Source: Phycisphaerales bacterium (lineage in GTDB: Bacteria; Planctomycetota; Phycisphaerae; Phycisphaerales; SM1A02). Taken from it: 39,165 bases of DNA. The stretch spans positions 1 through 39,165 of the forward strand of contig JAKVBT010000006.1 in assembly GCA_022446905.1 (NCBI GenBank), read 5' to 3'. Shown here in pieces: positions 22,914 through 31,829 of the stretch. The translations under genes and the position numbers were made by a program. Under the pieces are notes generated by a model. That model was not told the DNA's origin, made no database searches, and saw only the letters and a list, made by a program, of their open reading frames with translations. Each line of letters opens with the position of its first letter. The first letter of the stretch is position 1.

Positions 22914-23213
22914 ATGAAGATTCGTATTCGCATGGAAGCCTATGACCATCAGGCACTCGATGCTTCGGCACGAGAGATTGTCGATCATGCCAAGCGCACC
23001 GGCGCTCGTGTGAGTGGTCCAGTTCCGCTGCCTACGCGTCGTGAGATCTACACCGTGAACCGTTCGACATTTGTCAACAAGAAATCGCGCGAGCAGTTCG
23101 AGATTCGCACGCATAAGCGGATCATCGACATTCTCGAGCCAAGTGCCCGAACGGTCGAAGCGTTGAATCGACTGGTTGTCCCCGCCGGTGTCTTTGTGAA
23201 GATTAAGGCCTGA
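22914..23213 (+). CDS. rpsJ: 30S ribosomal protein S10 (uS10)
   Basis: Small-subunit head protein, also the NusB partner in transcription antitermination. The 99-residue protein is full length, with [22 protein letters not shown] at the start and the conserved loop [14 protein letters not shown]. The rRNA-binding stretch [12 protein letters not shown] is followed by the C-terminal [11 protein letters not shown]. It is the first gene of the operon, with a weak AAGTGAG ribosome site 7 nt before ATG. L3 follows after 13 nt. Confidence 0.97.
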   Translation: MKIRIRMEAYDHQALDASAREIVDHAKRTGARVSGPVPLPTRREIYTVNRSTFVNKKSREQFEIRTHKRIIDILEPSARTVEALNRLVVPAGVFVKIKA

Positions 23214-23226
23214 TCGACAGGAATTC

Positions 23227-23904
23227 ATGACTATGCCCCAGGCAATGATTGGAAAGAAAGTCGGTATGACTCGCTGGTTCATGGAGGACGGCACCAATGT
23301 CCCCGTGACTGTGATCGAAGCGCCCCCTTGTGTGGTGACGCAGGTCAAGAAGCAGGAGACCGATGGGTATGACGCCGTGCAGATCGGTGGTGATCAGGTC
23401 AAGCCTCGTCGCAGCACCATGCCAATGATCGGGCACGACCATCGTGCGGGAAGCGGGCCACTGCGAACGCACGCTGAACTGCGGGGTGAGGCTGATTGTG
23501 AGTTGGGCGACACTGTGGATGTAAGCGTCTTTGAAGACGTGGCGTTTGTTGATGTCGTCGGAACGAGCAAGGGCAAGGGTTTCCAAGGTGGCATGAAGCG
23601 TCATCACTTCCGCGGGCTTGAAGCTTCTCACGGTGTGAAACGCAGGCACCGTTCTCCGGGATCAATCAATGGACATGCGACCAACCTCGGTACCGGCCCG
23701 AAGATCAAAAAGGGCAAGCGGATGGCTGGTCACATGGGGCATACGCAGATCACGCAACGATCAATGCCCGTCGTGTCCATCAATGTGGATCAGAATCTCA
23801 TCGTGGTGAAGGGCACCGTGCCTGGACCGATCGGCGGATCGGTTTTTGTGCGGTCGGCCGTTCGATTAAATAGGAAGAAGGCGAAGATGGCCAAGGCCGG
23901 GTGA
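23227..23904 (+). CDS. rplC: 50S ribosomal protein L3 (uL3)
   Basis: Large-subunit assembly initiator whose long loop reaches the peptidyl transferase centre. The 225-residue protein has IGKKVGMTRWF near the N-terminus. The central loop region GKGFQGGMKRHHFRGLEASHGVKRRHRSPGSING carries many basic residues for 23S rRNA contact, and KGTVPGPIGGSVF lies near the end. AGGA 5 nt before ATG 23227 sets the start; ATG 23233 is a lesser alternative. It is followed by an unusually long 185-nt gap before rplD. Confidence 0.97.
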   Translation: MTMPQAMIGKKVGMTRWFMEDGTNVPVTVIEAPPCVVTQVKKQETDGYDAVQIGGDQVKPRRSTMPMIGHDHRAGSGPLRTHAELRGEADCELGDTVDVSVFEDVAFVDVVGTSKGKGFQGGMKRHHFRGLEASHGVKRRHRSPGSINGHATNLGTGPKIKKGKRMAGHMGHTQITQRSMPVVSINVDQNLIVVKGTVPGPIGGSVFVRSAVRLNRKKAKMAKAG

Positions 23905-24089
23905 CCGGCACCTCTGGGCGAACAGAGAGATCGCCCAGTACAACCACTCGCATACGCCGAGTCGCAGCATTGCCTCTCATCCCCCGAAGGCCTATAGACG
24001 GGAACCACGGGTGGGGCCGATCGAAAGGTCGATCCAACGCATGGGTGGAGTGCCAGGCGCAACAGGCCAGAAGGCCACAGGTGTGAACG
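23905..24089 (+). promoter_or_regulatory. Structured 185-nt gap between rplC and rplD
   Basis: Other gaps inside this operon are mostly 0-50 nt. This one holds a perfect 8-bp hairpin, CTGGGCGA (23914-23921) with TCGCCCAG (23931-23938). It also has a CCCG...CGGG stem near 23985-24002, GATCGA/TCGATC around an AAGG loop near 24018-24033, and GGCC-AGAA-GGCC near 24065-24076. A 61-codon frame across it has no family resemblance. Its position just before L4 suggests a cis-acting RNA or an internal processing site. Confidence 0.45.
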
Positions 24090-24737
24090 ATGATAGATCT
24101 CCCCGTACTAGATAAAGCGGGCAAGCAGATCGATACGCTTGCCATCGATGAAACGACCCTCGGAAGCGAGGTGCGTCCTGGTTTGCTCAAGCAGGCCTAT
24201 GTGATGTACCACGCGAACCGTCGTCAGGGCTCGGCCCGGACCAAGAGTCGTGGCATGGTGGAAGGCTCGACTCGAAAGTTGTATCGCCAGAAGGGCACGG
24301 GTAACGCTCGTGTTGGCAACGCACGCACGGTGATTCGTACCGGAGGTGGCGTGGCATTTGCCAAGAAGCGATCAGGCGACGACTTCCGCAAGAAGATGCC
24401 CCGAGGCATGCGTCGACTGGCAAATCGCAATGCTTTGCTGGCCAAACTGGTCGATGGCGAAGTGAAGTGCATTGACTCTTTGGCCTTCGATCAGCCACGG
24501 ACCCGAGACATGAAGGGCGTGCTTGATTCCATCGGCATCGACCGCACGTGTCTGTTGGCCTTGGATATGGAGAATCGTAATGCCGCGTTGTCCTCTCGCA
24601 ATCTTGCTGATGTCGACGTCATTCGGATTGACCAACTGAATGCCTTTGAACTGCTGAATCACCGCTACTTGGTGGTTGAGCGAGCGTCATTGGAAGCTTG
24701 GCTGGCTGCAGCCGGTGATGACAAGGAGGCTGCCTGA
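24090..24737 (+). CDS. rplD: 50S ribosomal protein L4 (uL4)
   Basis: Binds 23S rRNA domain I; its extended loop lines the exit tunnel, and in E. coli it also represses its own operon. The 215-residue protein has the tunnel-loop block SRGMVEGSTRKLYRQKGTGNARVGNARTVIRTGGG from about residue 53 to 87, including the constriction-site KGTGxAR. A Rossmann-like C-terminal half follows (VLDSIGIDRTCLLALD). The sequence YRQKGTGNAR departs slightly from the usual WRQKGTGRAR. The stop overlaps the rplW start by one base. Confidence 0.97.
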   Translation: MIDLPVLDKAGKQIDTLAIDETTLGSEVRPGLLKQAYVMYHANRRQGSARTKSRGMVEGSTRKLYRQKGTGNARVGNARTVIRTGGGVAFAKKRSGDDFRKKMPRGMRRLANRNALLAKLVDGEVKCIDSLAFDQPRTRDMKGVLDSIGIDRTCLLALDMENRNAALSSRNLADVDVIRIDQLNAFELLNHRYLVVERASLEAWLAAAGDDKEAA

Positions 24738-25015
24738 TGTTGTCGACTGAAGTCATCCGCCGCCCGCTCGTGACTGAAAAGTCCACTTGGGAGGCATCCA
24801 CCCATAATCGATACGCGTTTGAGGTTGATTCCCGCGCCACCAAGCCTGTGGTTCGGGCGGCGATCGAGGATCTCTATGACGTTCGTGTTGCGGATGTGGC
24901 CATTCAGAACCGCAAGGGACAGATGCGTCGCAATAAGTTCGGTCGCTGGCAGACCAGGTCGGTCAAGCGAGCCATCGTGAAACTGCACCCGGAGGATCGC
25001 ATCGAGCTCATTTGA
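24737..25015 (+). CDS. rplW: 50S ribosomal protein L23 (uL23)
   Basis: Sits at the polypeptide exit and docks trigger factor and SRP. The 92-residue protein shows [45 protein letters not shown] in its first half, with the family's VTEKS and K-x-x-I/V-x-x-A/V-I-E pattern, and [15 protein letters not shown] at the C-terminus. AAGGAGG lies 7 nt before the ATG, inside the last codons of rplD. Confidence 0.96.
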   Translation: MLSTEVIRRPLVTEKSTWEASTHNRYAFEVDSRATKPVVRAAIEDLYDVRVADVAIQNRKGQMRRNKFGRWQTRSVKRAIVKLHPEDRIELI

Positions 25016-25034
25016 GCCTCGTGGGATAAACACC

Positions 25035-25889
25035 ATGCCGATTCGCAAGTACAAGCCGACAACTCCCGGGCGACGCAACGCCTCGGTCAACATGCATGCC
25101 GAGGTCACCAAGAAGACGCCTGAGAAGTCACTTCTGCGTCCGCTGAATAAAACCGGCGGTCGCAACAATCAGGGCAAGATCACGGTCCGAGGCCGAGGTG
25201 GTGGTCATAAGCGTCGGTATCGACTGATCGACTTCAAGCGTCTCAAGGACGGACTTGATGCAACGGTCATCGGAATCGAATACGACCCGAACCGTTCCTG
25301 CCACATTGCACTGCTGGAGTATGCCGACGGCGAGCGTCGCTACATCCTCGCACCAGTCGGCCTCAACGCCGGCGATACGGTGTGCAGCAGTGGCGAAGCG
25401 ATCGATCCAAACCCCGGCTGCTGCATGCCGCTGGAGTTCATTCCTACCGGCCTGACTGTTCATGCAGTTGAGTTCGAGCCGGGTAAGGGAGCCAAGATGT
25501 GCCGCTCAGCCGGCACCGGGGCGCGTCTGACCAATAAAGAGGGGCAATGGGCTACGCTCGTGCTTCCTTCTGGTGAGATGCGACAAGTGTCAATCAAGTG
25601 TCGCGCCACGCTTGGTCAGGTTGGAAATACAGATCACCAACTCGTGAAGTTGGGCAAGGCCGGACGCAACCGCTGGCTCGGTCGTCGGCCGAAAACACGT
25701 GGTATGGCGATGAGTCACCATGAACACCCGCTGGGTGGTGGTGAGGGACGAAGTAAGGGCGGCCGTGAGCCAGCCAGTGCTTCAGGAACGAAGTCAAAGG
25801 GTGGACGCACGCGGCGTCGGGGCAAAGCTTCCGATTCGCGCATCTTGCGTCGCCGCAAGAGCCGTCGTTACGGCCAGTTGAAGCTCTGA
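25035..25889 (+). CDS. rplB: 50S ribosomal protein L2 (uL2)
   Basis: Essential for subunit association and peptidyl transfer. The 284-residue protein has the N-terminal [14 protein letters not shown], the basic [23 protein letters not shown] block, and the C-terminal [21 protein letters not shown] motif with the conserved His close to the catalytic centre. It ends in the [23 protein letters not shown] tail. Length and composition are typical. Confidence 0.97.
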   Translation: MPIRKYKPTTPGRRNASVNMHAEVTKKTPEKSLLRPLNKTGGRNNQGKITVRGRGGGHKRRYRLIDFKRLKDGLDATVIGIEYDPNRSCHIALLEYADGERRYILAPVGLNAGDTVCSSGEAIDPNPGCCMPLEFIPTGLTVHAVEFEPGKGAKMCRSAGTGARLTNKEGQWATLVLPSGEMRQVSIKCRATLGQVGNTDHQLVKLGKAGRNRWLGRRPKTRGMAMSHHEHPLGGGEGRSKGGREPASASGTKSKGGRTRRRGKASDSRILRRRKSRRYGQLKL

Positions 25890-25902
25890 CGGAGATATCG
25901 AG

Positions 25903-26184
25903 ATGGGACGCTCACTCAAGAAGGGCCCGCACGTCGACGAGAAGTTGTACCGAAAGGTCATGGCGCAATCAGATGCTGGTAGCGCCAAACGACCAATCAA
26001 GACTTGGGCGCGATCATGCACAATTGTGCCCGAGTTCATTGGTCACACCTTCCAGGTGCACAATGGCCGGACGTTCAATGACGTCTTCGTGACCGAGGAC
26101 ATGGTCGGGCACAAGCTCGGTGAATTCTCGATCACCCGCATGTTCCGCGGCCATACCAATAAGAAGGAGGGCCTCAAGGCCTGA
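25903..26184 (+). CDS. rpsS: 30S ribosomal protein S19 (uS19)
   Basis: Head protein of the small subunit that works with S13 near the A site. The 93-residue protein begins [19 protein letters not shown] and contains [44 protein letters not shown], the family core. CGGAGA lies 7 nt before ATG. Confidence 0.97.
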   Translation: MGRSLKKGPHVDEKLYRKVMAQSDAGSAKRPIKTWARSCTIVPEFIGHTFQVHNGRTFNDVFVTEDMVGHKLGEFSITRMFRGHTNKKEGLKA

Positions 26185-26204
26185 TCGGCTGGAGGCTGTC
26201 TGCC

Positions 26205-26537
26205 ATGATGTACAAAGCCAGTCATCGATTTGCCAGAATCGCGCCCCGCAAAGCGCGGCTCGTGGCCGACTTGATTCGCGGCATGCGGATCGATATCGCC
26301 ATGAACGAACTCGACTTTTCCAAGAAGCGAGCGGCCTGGTACTTGAAGGCGGTCTTGAAGAGCGCGATTGCCAACGCCGAAGAGAAGGACGTAGATGTGT
26401 CCACGCTCGTGGTGTCCGAATCGCGTGTTGATGAGGGTCCGACGATCAAGCGTTTCCAGCCCAAGGATCGTGGGCGGGCGCATCCGATCCGGAAACGCAC
26501 AAGTCATTTGCACATTGTGCTTGAGGAAAGAGGCTGA
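26205..26537 (+). CDS. rplV: 50S ribosomal protein L22 (uL22)
   Basis: Contacts all 23S rRNA domains and forms part of the exit tunnel with its beta hairpin. The 110-residue protein has FARIAPRKARLVADLIRGM and AWYLKAVLKSAIANAEEK near the centre. The hairpin block GPTIKRFQPKDRGRAHPIRKRTSHLHIVL lies at the C-terminus. TGGAGG precedes ATG 26205; the second ATG at 26208 is also possible. Confidence 0.96.
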   Translation: MMYKASHRFARIAPRKARLVADLIRGMRIDIAMNELDFSKKRAAWYLKAVLKSAIANAEEKDVDVSTLVVSESRVDEGPTIKRFQPKDRGRAHPIRKRTSHLHIVLEERG

Positions 26538-26540
26538 TAG

Positions 26541-27245
26541 ATGGGACAGAAGGTTCACCCATTCGGATTCCGTGTTGGCATCACTGAGGCCCATAAGTCT
26601 CGTTGGTACGCACCGAAGGCACTCTTCAGCGAATTGCTCGTTGAGGACTTCCGCATTCGTGAGTTCGTTGATAAGCGACTCAATCGAACGCCACCGTTCG
26701 CTGCGGTGTCGGACATCTATCTAGAACGTACCCGTGAGGAGTTGACCGTCATTGTCAAGACGGCTCGTCCTGGGTTAGTCATCGGTCCCAAAGGTGCAGA
26801 AATCGACAAGCTCACAGGTGACCTGCAGTTGCTGACCGGCCGAAAAGTCGCCGTGAAGATTGTTGAGATTCGCAGCCCTGACCTTGATGCGATGCTCGTT
26901 GCAGAAGCCATTTGTGAGCAAATGAAGAAGCGTGCCAACTTCCGCCGGTTGCTTAAGCAGCGATGTGAGTCTGCTATGCAAGCTGGTGCCAAGGGTGTTC
27001 GTATTCAGGTTTCCGGCCGTCTTGGTGGTGCTGAAATGTCACGGAAATTCGTAACCCGTGAGGGCTCGATTCCACTGTCGACGCTGCAGGCCAATGTTGA
27101 CTATGCGTCTGCGACGAGTTTTACGACCTATGGAGCGATCGGCGTGAAGGTCTGGATCTACAAGGGAATGTTCACTGAGACTCAGGAAGATCAGACCGAG
27201 TCGAAGGCCGCAGGTGCACGAGCTCGTGCGAGAGGACGTCGCTGA
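26541..27245 (+). CDS. rpsC: 30S ribosomal protein S3 (uS3)
   Basis: Lines the mRNA entry tunnel. The 234-residue protein opens with MGQKVHPFGFRVGITEAHKS, has a type II KH domain with GLVIGPKGAEIDKL around residue 80, then GVRIQVSGRLGGAEMSRK and the C-terminal GVKVWIYKG. It carries a short Arg/Ala-rich tail (KAAGARARARGRR). The gene follows rplV after 3 nt. Confidence 0.97.
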   Translation: MGQKVHPFGFRVGITEAHKSRWYAPKALFSELLVEDFRIREFVDKRLNRTPPFAAVSDIYLERTREELTVIVKTARPGLVIGPKGAEIDKLTGDLQLLTGRKVAVKIVEIRSPDLDAMLVAEAICEQMKKRANFRRLLKQRCESAMQAGAKGVRIQVSGRLGGAEMSRKFVTREGSIPLSTLQANVDYASATSFTTYGAIGVKVWIYKGMFTETQEDQTESKAAGARARARGRR

Positions 27246-27276
27246 GCCTCGGCTCAGCGTGTAAGGAGCGCAACCG

Positions 27277-27696
27277 ATGCCACGGATGCCAAAGAGAGTC
27301 AAGTTCCGCAAGCAGATGCGAGGAAAGTTGCAGGAGAAAGCCTCCCGCGCCAACTACGTCGCCTTTGGCGACTATGGCTTGCAGGCCCTCGAGCCGCACT
27401 GGGTGTCGGCTCGTCAGATTGAAGCTGGACGTATTGCCGCGCAGCACTTCCTGCGCCGTGAAGGCAAGGTCACGATTCGCATCTTCCCGGACAAGCCCAT
27501 CTCCAAGAAGCCCTTGGAAACTCGAATGGGTAAGGGCAAGGCCGAAGTGGATTACTGGGCTGCTCGCGTTCGGGCAGGCACCATTCTGTACGAAATCTCC
27601 GGTGTCTCGGAGGACATGGCGCGTGCGGCGCTTGCTCGAATCGCCCGCAAGATGCCTATTCGTTGTCGATTCGTCGGGAAGCGACTGTCCGTCTGA
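27277..27696 (+). CDS. rplP: 50S ribosomal protein L16 (uL16)
   Basis: Positions the A-site tRNA on the large subunit. The 139-residue protein begins [18 protein letters not shown] and has [54 protein letters not shown] follows, with [12 protein letters not shown] near the end. AAGGAG lies 8 nt before ATG. Confidence 0.97.
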   Translation: MPRMPKRVKFRKQMRGKLQEKASRANYVAFGDYGLQALEPHWVSARQIEAGRIAAQHFLRREGKVTIRIFPDKPISKKPLETRMGKGKAEVDYWAARVRAGTILYEISGVSEDMARAALARIARKMPIRCRFVGKRLSV

Positions 27697-27722
27697 CGGA
27701 TCGTTCACGGAGAACTGCACTC

Positions 27723-27935
27723 ATGAAGCCACATGAAGTCAAGAAACTTGGAGATGACGAGATCGACATCGAGGTTGCCAGCCTCCGACGTCGGCTCTTC
27801 GATCTTCGTTGTCAGCTGGTGACCGAGAAGGTTCAGCACACCGCGCAGTTCATGCACATCAAACATGATGTCGCCAGGCTGCTCACAGAGAAACGAGCCC
27901 GCGAGATCGCGGCCAATAAGGAGGGGGCCAAATGA
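27723..27935 (+). CDS. rpmC: 50S ribosomal protein L29 (uL29)
   Basis: Two-helix protein near the exit tunnel. The 70-residue sequence MKPHEVKKLGDDEIDIEVA leads into LRRRLFDLRCQL, then HIKHDVARLLTEKRAREI with the family's R-x-x-I/L-A-R pattern. ATG 27723 is chosen because CGGAGA stands 9 nt upstream; the frame is open further upstream without family similarity. The stop overlaps rpsQ (ATGA). Confidence 0.95.
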   Translation: MKPHEVKKLGDDEIDIEVASLRRRLFDLRCQLVTEKVQHTAQFMHIKHDVARLLTEKRAREIAANKEGAK

Positions 27936-28216
27936 GTCACCTCAAGGACATCGCCGTATCGGACAACGCCCCGCGTCAGGCGGGAGTGGTCACATCCGCC
28001 GCGCGTGACAAGACTTGTCGCGTATCGATCGACTATCGCACGCGTCACCACAAGTACGGCAAGTACGTTCGTCGCCGCACAGTGCTTCATGTGCATGACG
28101 AACAGAATGCTGCCAAGGAAGGTGATCGCGTGGAGATCGCTGAGTGCCGTCCGATTTCGAAGACCAAGTCATGGGTTCTTCTTCGGGTCCTTGGCAAGGA
28201 GGACGCTGGAGCCTGA
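27932..28216 (+). CDS. rpsQ: 30S ribosomal protein S17 (uS17)
   Basis: OB-fold protein binding helix 11 of 16S rRNA, important early in assembly. The 94-residue protein shows RQAGVVTSAARDKTCRVSI, the loop HHKYGKYVRRRTVLHVHDEQN and EGDRVEIAECRPISKTKSW, all canonical. It is coupled to rpmC by a 4-base overlap with AAGGAGG upstream. Confidence 0.97.
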   Translation: MSHLKDIAVSDNAPRQAGVVTSAARDKTCRVSIDYRTRHHKYGKYVRRRTVLHVHDEQNAAKEGDRVEIAECRPISKTKSWVLLRVLGKEDAGA

Positions 28217-28241
28217 GGCTCCTTCGTGAGAGGTAACGGAC

Positions 28242-28625
28242 ATGATTCAGAAAGAATCCAGAATCGAAGTTGCAGATAACAGCGGCGCCCGCGTGGTCAG
28301 CGTGATCGGCGTGCTTGGTGGCAGCACTGCGCGTGGTCGGCATGCTCGGCGGACTGCTGGCATCGGCGACATGGTGGTCTGCTCGGTCAAGAAGGCGATG
28401 CCGAATTCTGCGGTCAAGCAGGGTGACATCGTGCGGGCGGTCATTGTTCGAACGAAGTACCCAACCCGTCGAAAAGACGGGTCCTATGTTCGCTTTGACT
28501 CAAACGCCTGTGTGCTGCTCAAGGAAGGCAACCCCACTGGGACACGCATCTTTGGCGCCGTTGCTCGTGAATTGCGAGAGCGGAACCATATGAAGATCGT
28601 CTCGCTCGCATCGGAGGTCATTTGA
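28242..28625 (+). CDS. rplN: 50S ribosomal protein L14 (uL14)
   Basis: Forms intersubunit bridges B5 and B8. The 127-residue protein starts [19 protein letters not shown] and keeps [41 protein letters not shown] and [27 protein letters not shown]. It is about five residues longer than usual, because of the extra GRHARR segment. Confidence 0.97.
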   Translation: MIQKESRIEVADNSGARVVSVIGVLGGSTARGRHARRTAGIGDMVVCSVKKAMPNSAVKQGDIVRAVIVRTKYPTRRKDGSYVRFDSNACVLLKEGNPTGTRIFGAVARELRERNHMKIVSLASEVI

Positions 28626-28627
28626 TC

Positions 28628-28963
28628 ATGGCACGGCACGTACGTAAGGGTGATTCGGTCATTGTGACCGCTGGAAACGATCGTGGCACGGTCGGCGAGG
28701 TGCTTCGGGTGATTCCCGATGAGAACCGCGTTGTCGTGGCCGGCGTCAATATTCGCACCAAACATCTCAAGCCCAGTCAGCAGAACCCCAAGGGCGGTCT
28801 GCTTCGCAAGGAGATGCCGATTCACATCAGCAATGTCAGTCCAGTCGTCGAGGGTAAGCCAAGCCGCGTGCGGTTCGAAAGCCGCAAGGATGGTTCCAAG
28901 GTGCGACTGGCTGCCAGAGATGGCAGTGAGTTGAGTGTGCTGAGAGGACCGCGCGAGGACTGA
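28628..28963 (+). CDS. rplX: 50S ribosomal protein L24 (uL24)
   Basis: Assembly initiator with a KOW domain. The 111-residue protein has HVRKGDSVIVTAGNDRGTVGEVLRV (the KOW motif), then the family block RVVVAGVNIRTKHLKPSQQNPKGGLLRKEMPIHISNV. ATG 28628 is chosen with GGAGGT 9 nt upstream; a TTG two codons earlier overlaps the rplN stop and is less likely. Confidence 0.95.
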   Translation: MARHVRKGDSVIVTAGNDRGTVGEVLRVIPDENRVVVAGVNIRTKHLKPSQQNPKGGLLRKEMPIHISNVSPVVEGKPSRVRFESRKDGSKVRLAARDGSELSVLRGPRED

Positions 28964-28988
28964 GTCCGAGCTACGGAGAATGACAGAG

Positions 28989-29570
28989 ATGACTGATCAG
29001 AACACCAACACGCCCCGGCTCAAGTCGAAGATGCAGAACGAAGTTCTGTCCAATGTCGCTGAGCAGTTCGGGCTGAAGAACCCCCATCAACTGCCGATGA
29101 TCACCAAGATGGTGGTTAATTCTGGCGTTGGGCGATTTCTGGAGAACCAGAAGCTCAAGCCGGAGATTCGAGACACCGTTACTGACACACTGCAGATCAT
29201 TACCGGTCAACGCCCCGTCATGGTGATGGCCAAGCGCAGTGTGGCGAACTTCAAAGTTCGTGAAGGTGCTCCATCTGCATTCATGGTGACACTTCGCGGC
29301 AATCGCATGTGGCACTTCTTAGATCGTCTGATGAATCTGGCAATGCCACGAATCAAAGACTTCCGTGGTGTCAAGGACACGGCGTTTGATGCCGCCGGGA
29401 ATTATTCAATGGGCCTGACGGAACAGGCGGTGTGGCCGGAAATCAACATGGCCAACGTTAGTTTCAACCACGGAATGAACATCAATATCTGTTTCGAGCG
29501 GTCGAACCCTGCGGTCAGCAAGTTTGTGTTGACGGAGTTGGGGATGCCCTTTATGAGAAAAGAAGACTGA
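28989..29570 (+). CDS. rplE: 50S ribosomal protein L5 (uL5)
   Basis: Central protuberance protein that binds 5S rRNA and contacts P-site tRNA. The 193-residue protein has NPHQLPMITKMVVNSGVG, ITGQRPVMVMAKRSVANFKVREG and RIKDFRGVKDTAFDAAGNYSMGL. ATG 28989 is chosen over ATG 28980: CGGAGA sits 9 nt before 28989, exactly the layout of rpmC, but would almost touch 28980. Confidence 0.95.
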   Translation: MTDQNTNTPRLKSKMQNEVLSNVAEQFGLKNPHQLPMITKMVVNSGVGRFLENQKLKPEIRDTVTDTLQIITGQRPVMVMAKRSVANFKVREGAPSAFMVTLRGNRMWHFLDRLMNLAMPRIKDFRGVKDTAFDAAGNYSMGLTEQAVWPEINMANVSFNHGMNINICFERSNPAVSKFVLTELGMPFMRKED

Positions 29571-29580
29571 GGATTGAACC

Positions 29581-29766
29581 ATGGCTAGCAAGCGTGTCTT
29601 CGCCAAGATGAACAAGGAACCGAAGTTCTCCACCCGGAAGCGCAATCGGTGTGCAATCACCGGACGTTCGCGTGGGGTGTACCGGAAGTTCGGAATCAGC
29701 CGGATCATGCTGCGTCAGTTGGCGCTTGAAGGCAAGATTCCTGGAATGCGGAAGGCCAGTTGGTGA
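29581..29766 (+). CDS. rpsN: 30S ribosomal protein S14 (uS14), short form without zinc ligands
   Basis: A 61-residue head protein, the size of the zinc-binding type Z form. The two CxxC pairs of that form are gone: [10 protein letters not shown] replaces xCxxCGRxRG (one Cys left), and [12 protein letters not shown] replaces FxLCRICFRELA. The rest ([36 protein letters not shown]) fits S14. It is therefore a short, zinc-independent S14. Confidence 0.93.
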   Translation: MASKRVFAKMNKEPKFSTRKRNRCAITGRSRGVYRKFGISRIMLRQLALEGKIPGMRKASW

Positions 29767-29800
29767 GCAATCAGGGTGCAAACCCTTTCTGGAGCGAGAA

Positions 29801-30199
29801 ATGTCGCAACAAGATCTGACATCTGACATGTTGACCCGGATTCGCAATGCGATTCGGAACCGTTCGAAGGACGTAGTCTGTCTGGACAATCGTCTGAACC
29901 GAGGTGTGGCTCAGGTCCTTCAGGACGAGGGCTACATCGAAGGTTGGGATGTCGAACAGACCGGCGCTCGCAGTAGCCTGCGGGTCCGTCTGAAGTATGG
30001 CCCTCGTGGTGAACAGATCATCCACGAGATCAAGCGCGTATCGAAACCGGGTGGACGTGTCTATGCCGGTCATACGGACATTCCCCGTCCGTTGCAGGGC
30101 CTCGGCACGGCGATCATTTCGACGAGCAAAGGCATTATGAGCGGCCATTCGGCACGCTCGCAGAGAGTCGGTGGCGAAATCGTCGCCGTGGTGAACTGA
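29801..30199 (+). CDS. rpsH: 30S ribosomal protein S8 (uS8)
   Basis: Central-domain protein that binds 16S rRNA helix 21 and, in E. coli, represses the spc operon. The 132-residue protein has DMLTRIRNAIRNR, VLQDEGYIEGW, KRVSKPGGRVYAG, and the C-terminal GTAIISTSKGIMSGHSA. One small departure is VSKPGGRVYAGHTDIP. TGGAG lies upstream of ATG 29801; the frame remains open upstream across rpsN but without family similarity. Confidence 0.96.
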   Translation: MSQQDLTSDMLTRIRNAIRNRSKDVVCLDNRLNRGVAQVLQDEGYIEGWDVEQTGARSSLRVRLKYGPRGEQIIHEIKRVSKPGGRVYAGHTDIPRPLQGLGTAIISTSKGIMSGHSARSQRVGGEIVAVVN

Positions 30200-30210
30200 G
30201 GAAACGAGCG

Positions 30211-30771
30211 ATGTCACGTATCGGCAAGACTCCAATTTCGATTCCCGGTAGCGTCAAAGTCGACGTCAAGTCGGGTGACCATCAGATCGGTATCTCCGGT
30301 CCCAAGGGTGATCTCACCTACACCTGGCACGACGATTTGGACGTGGCCTGGAATGAAGATGACAAGACGGTCACCTGTGCTATTAAGGATGGGCGGCAAG
30401 GCGACCGTGGTGCTCGTGCTCAATGGGGCACGACACGAAGCCGGATTCAGAACATGGTGACTGGCGTAACGGAGGGGTATTCAAAGGTCCTCAACATTGT
30501 TGGTGTCGGTTGGAATGCCAAACCAATGGGCAAGAACATCCAACTCAACGTTGGCTACTGCCATCCCGTCGATCTCACGCCACCTATGGGGGTTGAGTTC
30601 GCGGTCGACAACGGGACAAAAATCACCATCACCGGTGCTGACAAGCATCTCGTTGGTCAGTTCGCTGCCAACATCCGTGATCAACGACGTCCAGAGCCGT
30701 ACAACGGCAAGGGCATCATCTACGAAGGCGAACAGATCATCCGTAAGCAGGGCAAGGTATTCGGCGCCTGA
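30211..30771 (+). CDS. rplF: 50S ribosomal protein L6 (uL6)
   Basis: Lies near the GTPase-associated centre. The 186-residue protein starts [19 protein letters not shown] and ends with the canonical [38 protein letters not shown] lies 9 nt before ATG. Two alpha/beta repeats of the usual size are implied by length. Confidence 0.97.
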   Translation: MSRIGKTPISIPGSVKVDVKSGDHQIGISGPKGDLTYTWHDDLDVAWNEDDKTVTCAIKDGRQGDRGARAQWGTTRSRIQNMVTGVTEGYSKVLNIVGVGWNAKPMGKNIQLNVGYCHPVDLTPPMGVEFAVDNGTKITITGADKHLVGQFAANIRDQRRPEPYNGKGIIYEGEQIIRKQGKVFGA

Positions 30772-30796
30772 TGGCTCCGAAACGCGAGTACACGAC

Positions 30797-31156
30797 ATGA
30801 ACCGATCCGATCATCGAATTCAAAGACGCCTTCGGCGCAAGAAGGGCATCCGCGCGGGCCTCATGGGCCATCCGGACCGTCCGCGTCTGAGCGTTTTCCG
30901 AAGTTCCAAGCACATCTACGCGCAGGTCATCGACGATCTCAGCGGCCGCACATTGGTGTCCGCTTCCACCGCGGAGAAGGACAGCTCGGGCTATGGAGGA
31001 AACAAGGATGCTGCGACCAATGTTGGTCAGCGTCTGGCTGCGCGTGCAAAGGAAGCTGGTGTACAGCGTGTGGTCTTCGACCGCAACGGTTATCAGTTTC
31101 ATGGAAGAGTGAAATGCCTCGCCGACGGTTGTCGCGAGGGTGGACTGGAGTTCTGA
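30797..31156 (+). CDS. rplR: 50S ribosomal protein L18 (uL18)
   Basis: Attaches 5S rRNA to the large subunit. The 119-residue protein has a basic N-terminus ([14 protein letters not shown]), [20 protein letters not shown], and the C-terminal [28 protein letters not shown], which matches the family's FDRGGYxYHGRVxALAxxAREGGL. The ribosome site is weak. Confidence 0.96.
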   Translation: MNRSDHRIQRRLRRKKGIRAGLMGHPDRPRLSVFRSSKHIYAQVIDDLSGRTLVSASTAEKDSSGYGGNKDAATNVGQRLAARAKEAGVQRVVFDRNGYQFHGRVKCLADGCREGGLEF

Positions 31157-31183
31157 GCCGGACTCCGGCAAGAAGGCAGAAGC

Positions 31184-31795
31184 ATGGCTGAGTATCTCGA
31201 AGGATCAGGTGGAATTGAGTCGACAACCGTCGGCGTATTCCGAACAGCGGCGACCGTCAAGGGTGGTCGACGTTTCAGTTTCTCTTCGCTCGTCGTCGTC
31301 GGTGACCGTCACGGGCGGGTCGGCGCTGGCTATGGCAAGGCAAACCAAGTGCCGCCAGCCATTGAAAAGGCGCAGAAGATCGCGAAGCGGAACATGAATG
31401 CATACCCCATGACCGGGCACACTATTCCGCACCAAGTAGAGGGCCGATTTGGTGCCTGCCGGGTGCGTCTGATTCCAGCATCCCCTGGTACGGGTGTCAT
31501 TGCCGGTGCCCCGGTGCGTGCAGTGCTTGAGATGTTTGGTGTGCAGGATTGCCTGACCAAGTCTTTTGGTTCAAATAATCCCAAGAACGTGGTCAAGGCC
31601 GTGCTCGATGGCTTAGGCAAATTGCGCAGTCGTGAGGACACTGAGCGGCTTCGCGGAGTGGAGCTTGGGATGTCTGAGGTCGAGGAAATGGTCATCCGTG
31701 GCGGTGATCGCATCGGCGCGGCAGTTGAGGCAGATGGTGACCAGCAGGAAACAGCGGCGGCTGAAGAAGCCGGCGAGGAGACCCGATCCGAGTGA
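31184..31795 (+). CDS. rpsE: 30S ribosomal protein S5 (uS5)
   Basis: Contributes to decoding accuracy and the mRNA entry helicase site. The 203-residue protein has VVVGDRHGRVGAGYGKANQVPPAIEKA, the central fold RVRLIPASPGTGVIAGAPVRAVLEMFGVQDCLTKSFGSNNPKN, and an acidic Ala/Glu-rich tail of about 25 residues. Next in the usual order would be rpmD (L30), which is absent: only 34 nt lead to rplO. Confidence 0.97.
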   Translation: MAEYLEGSGGIESTTVGVFRTAATVKGGRRFSFSSLVVVGDRHGRVGAGYGKANQVPPAIEKAQKIAKRNMNAYPMTGHTIPHQVEGRFGACRVRLIPASPGTGVIAGAPVRAVLEMFGVQDCLTKSFGSNNPKNVVKAVLDGLGKLRSREDTERLRGVELGMSEVEEMVIRGGDRIGAAVEADGDQQETAAAEEAGEETRSE

Positions 31796-31829
31796 CCCTT
31801 CGGGGTACGACGGAAGGAGCAGACTCCCC

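Noticed and set aside
23901-24086. 61-codon reading frame in the rplC-rplD gap
   Set aside because: Arg/Pro-rich, no ribosome site, overlaps the rplC stop and covers hairpin-forming sequence; no family resemblance.
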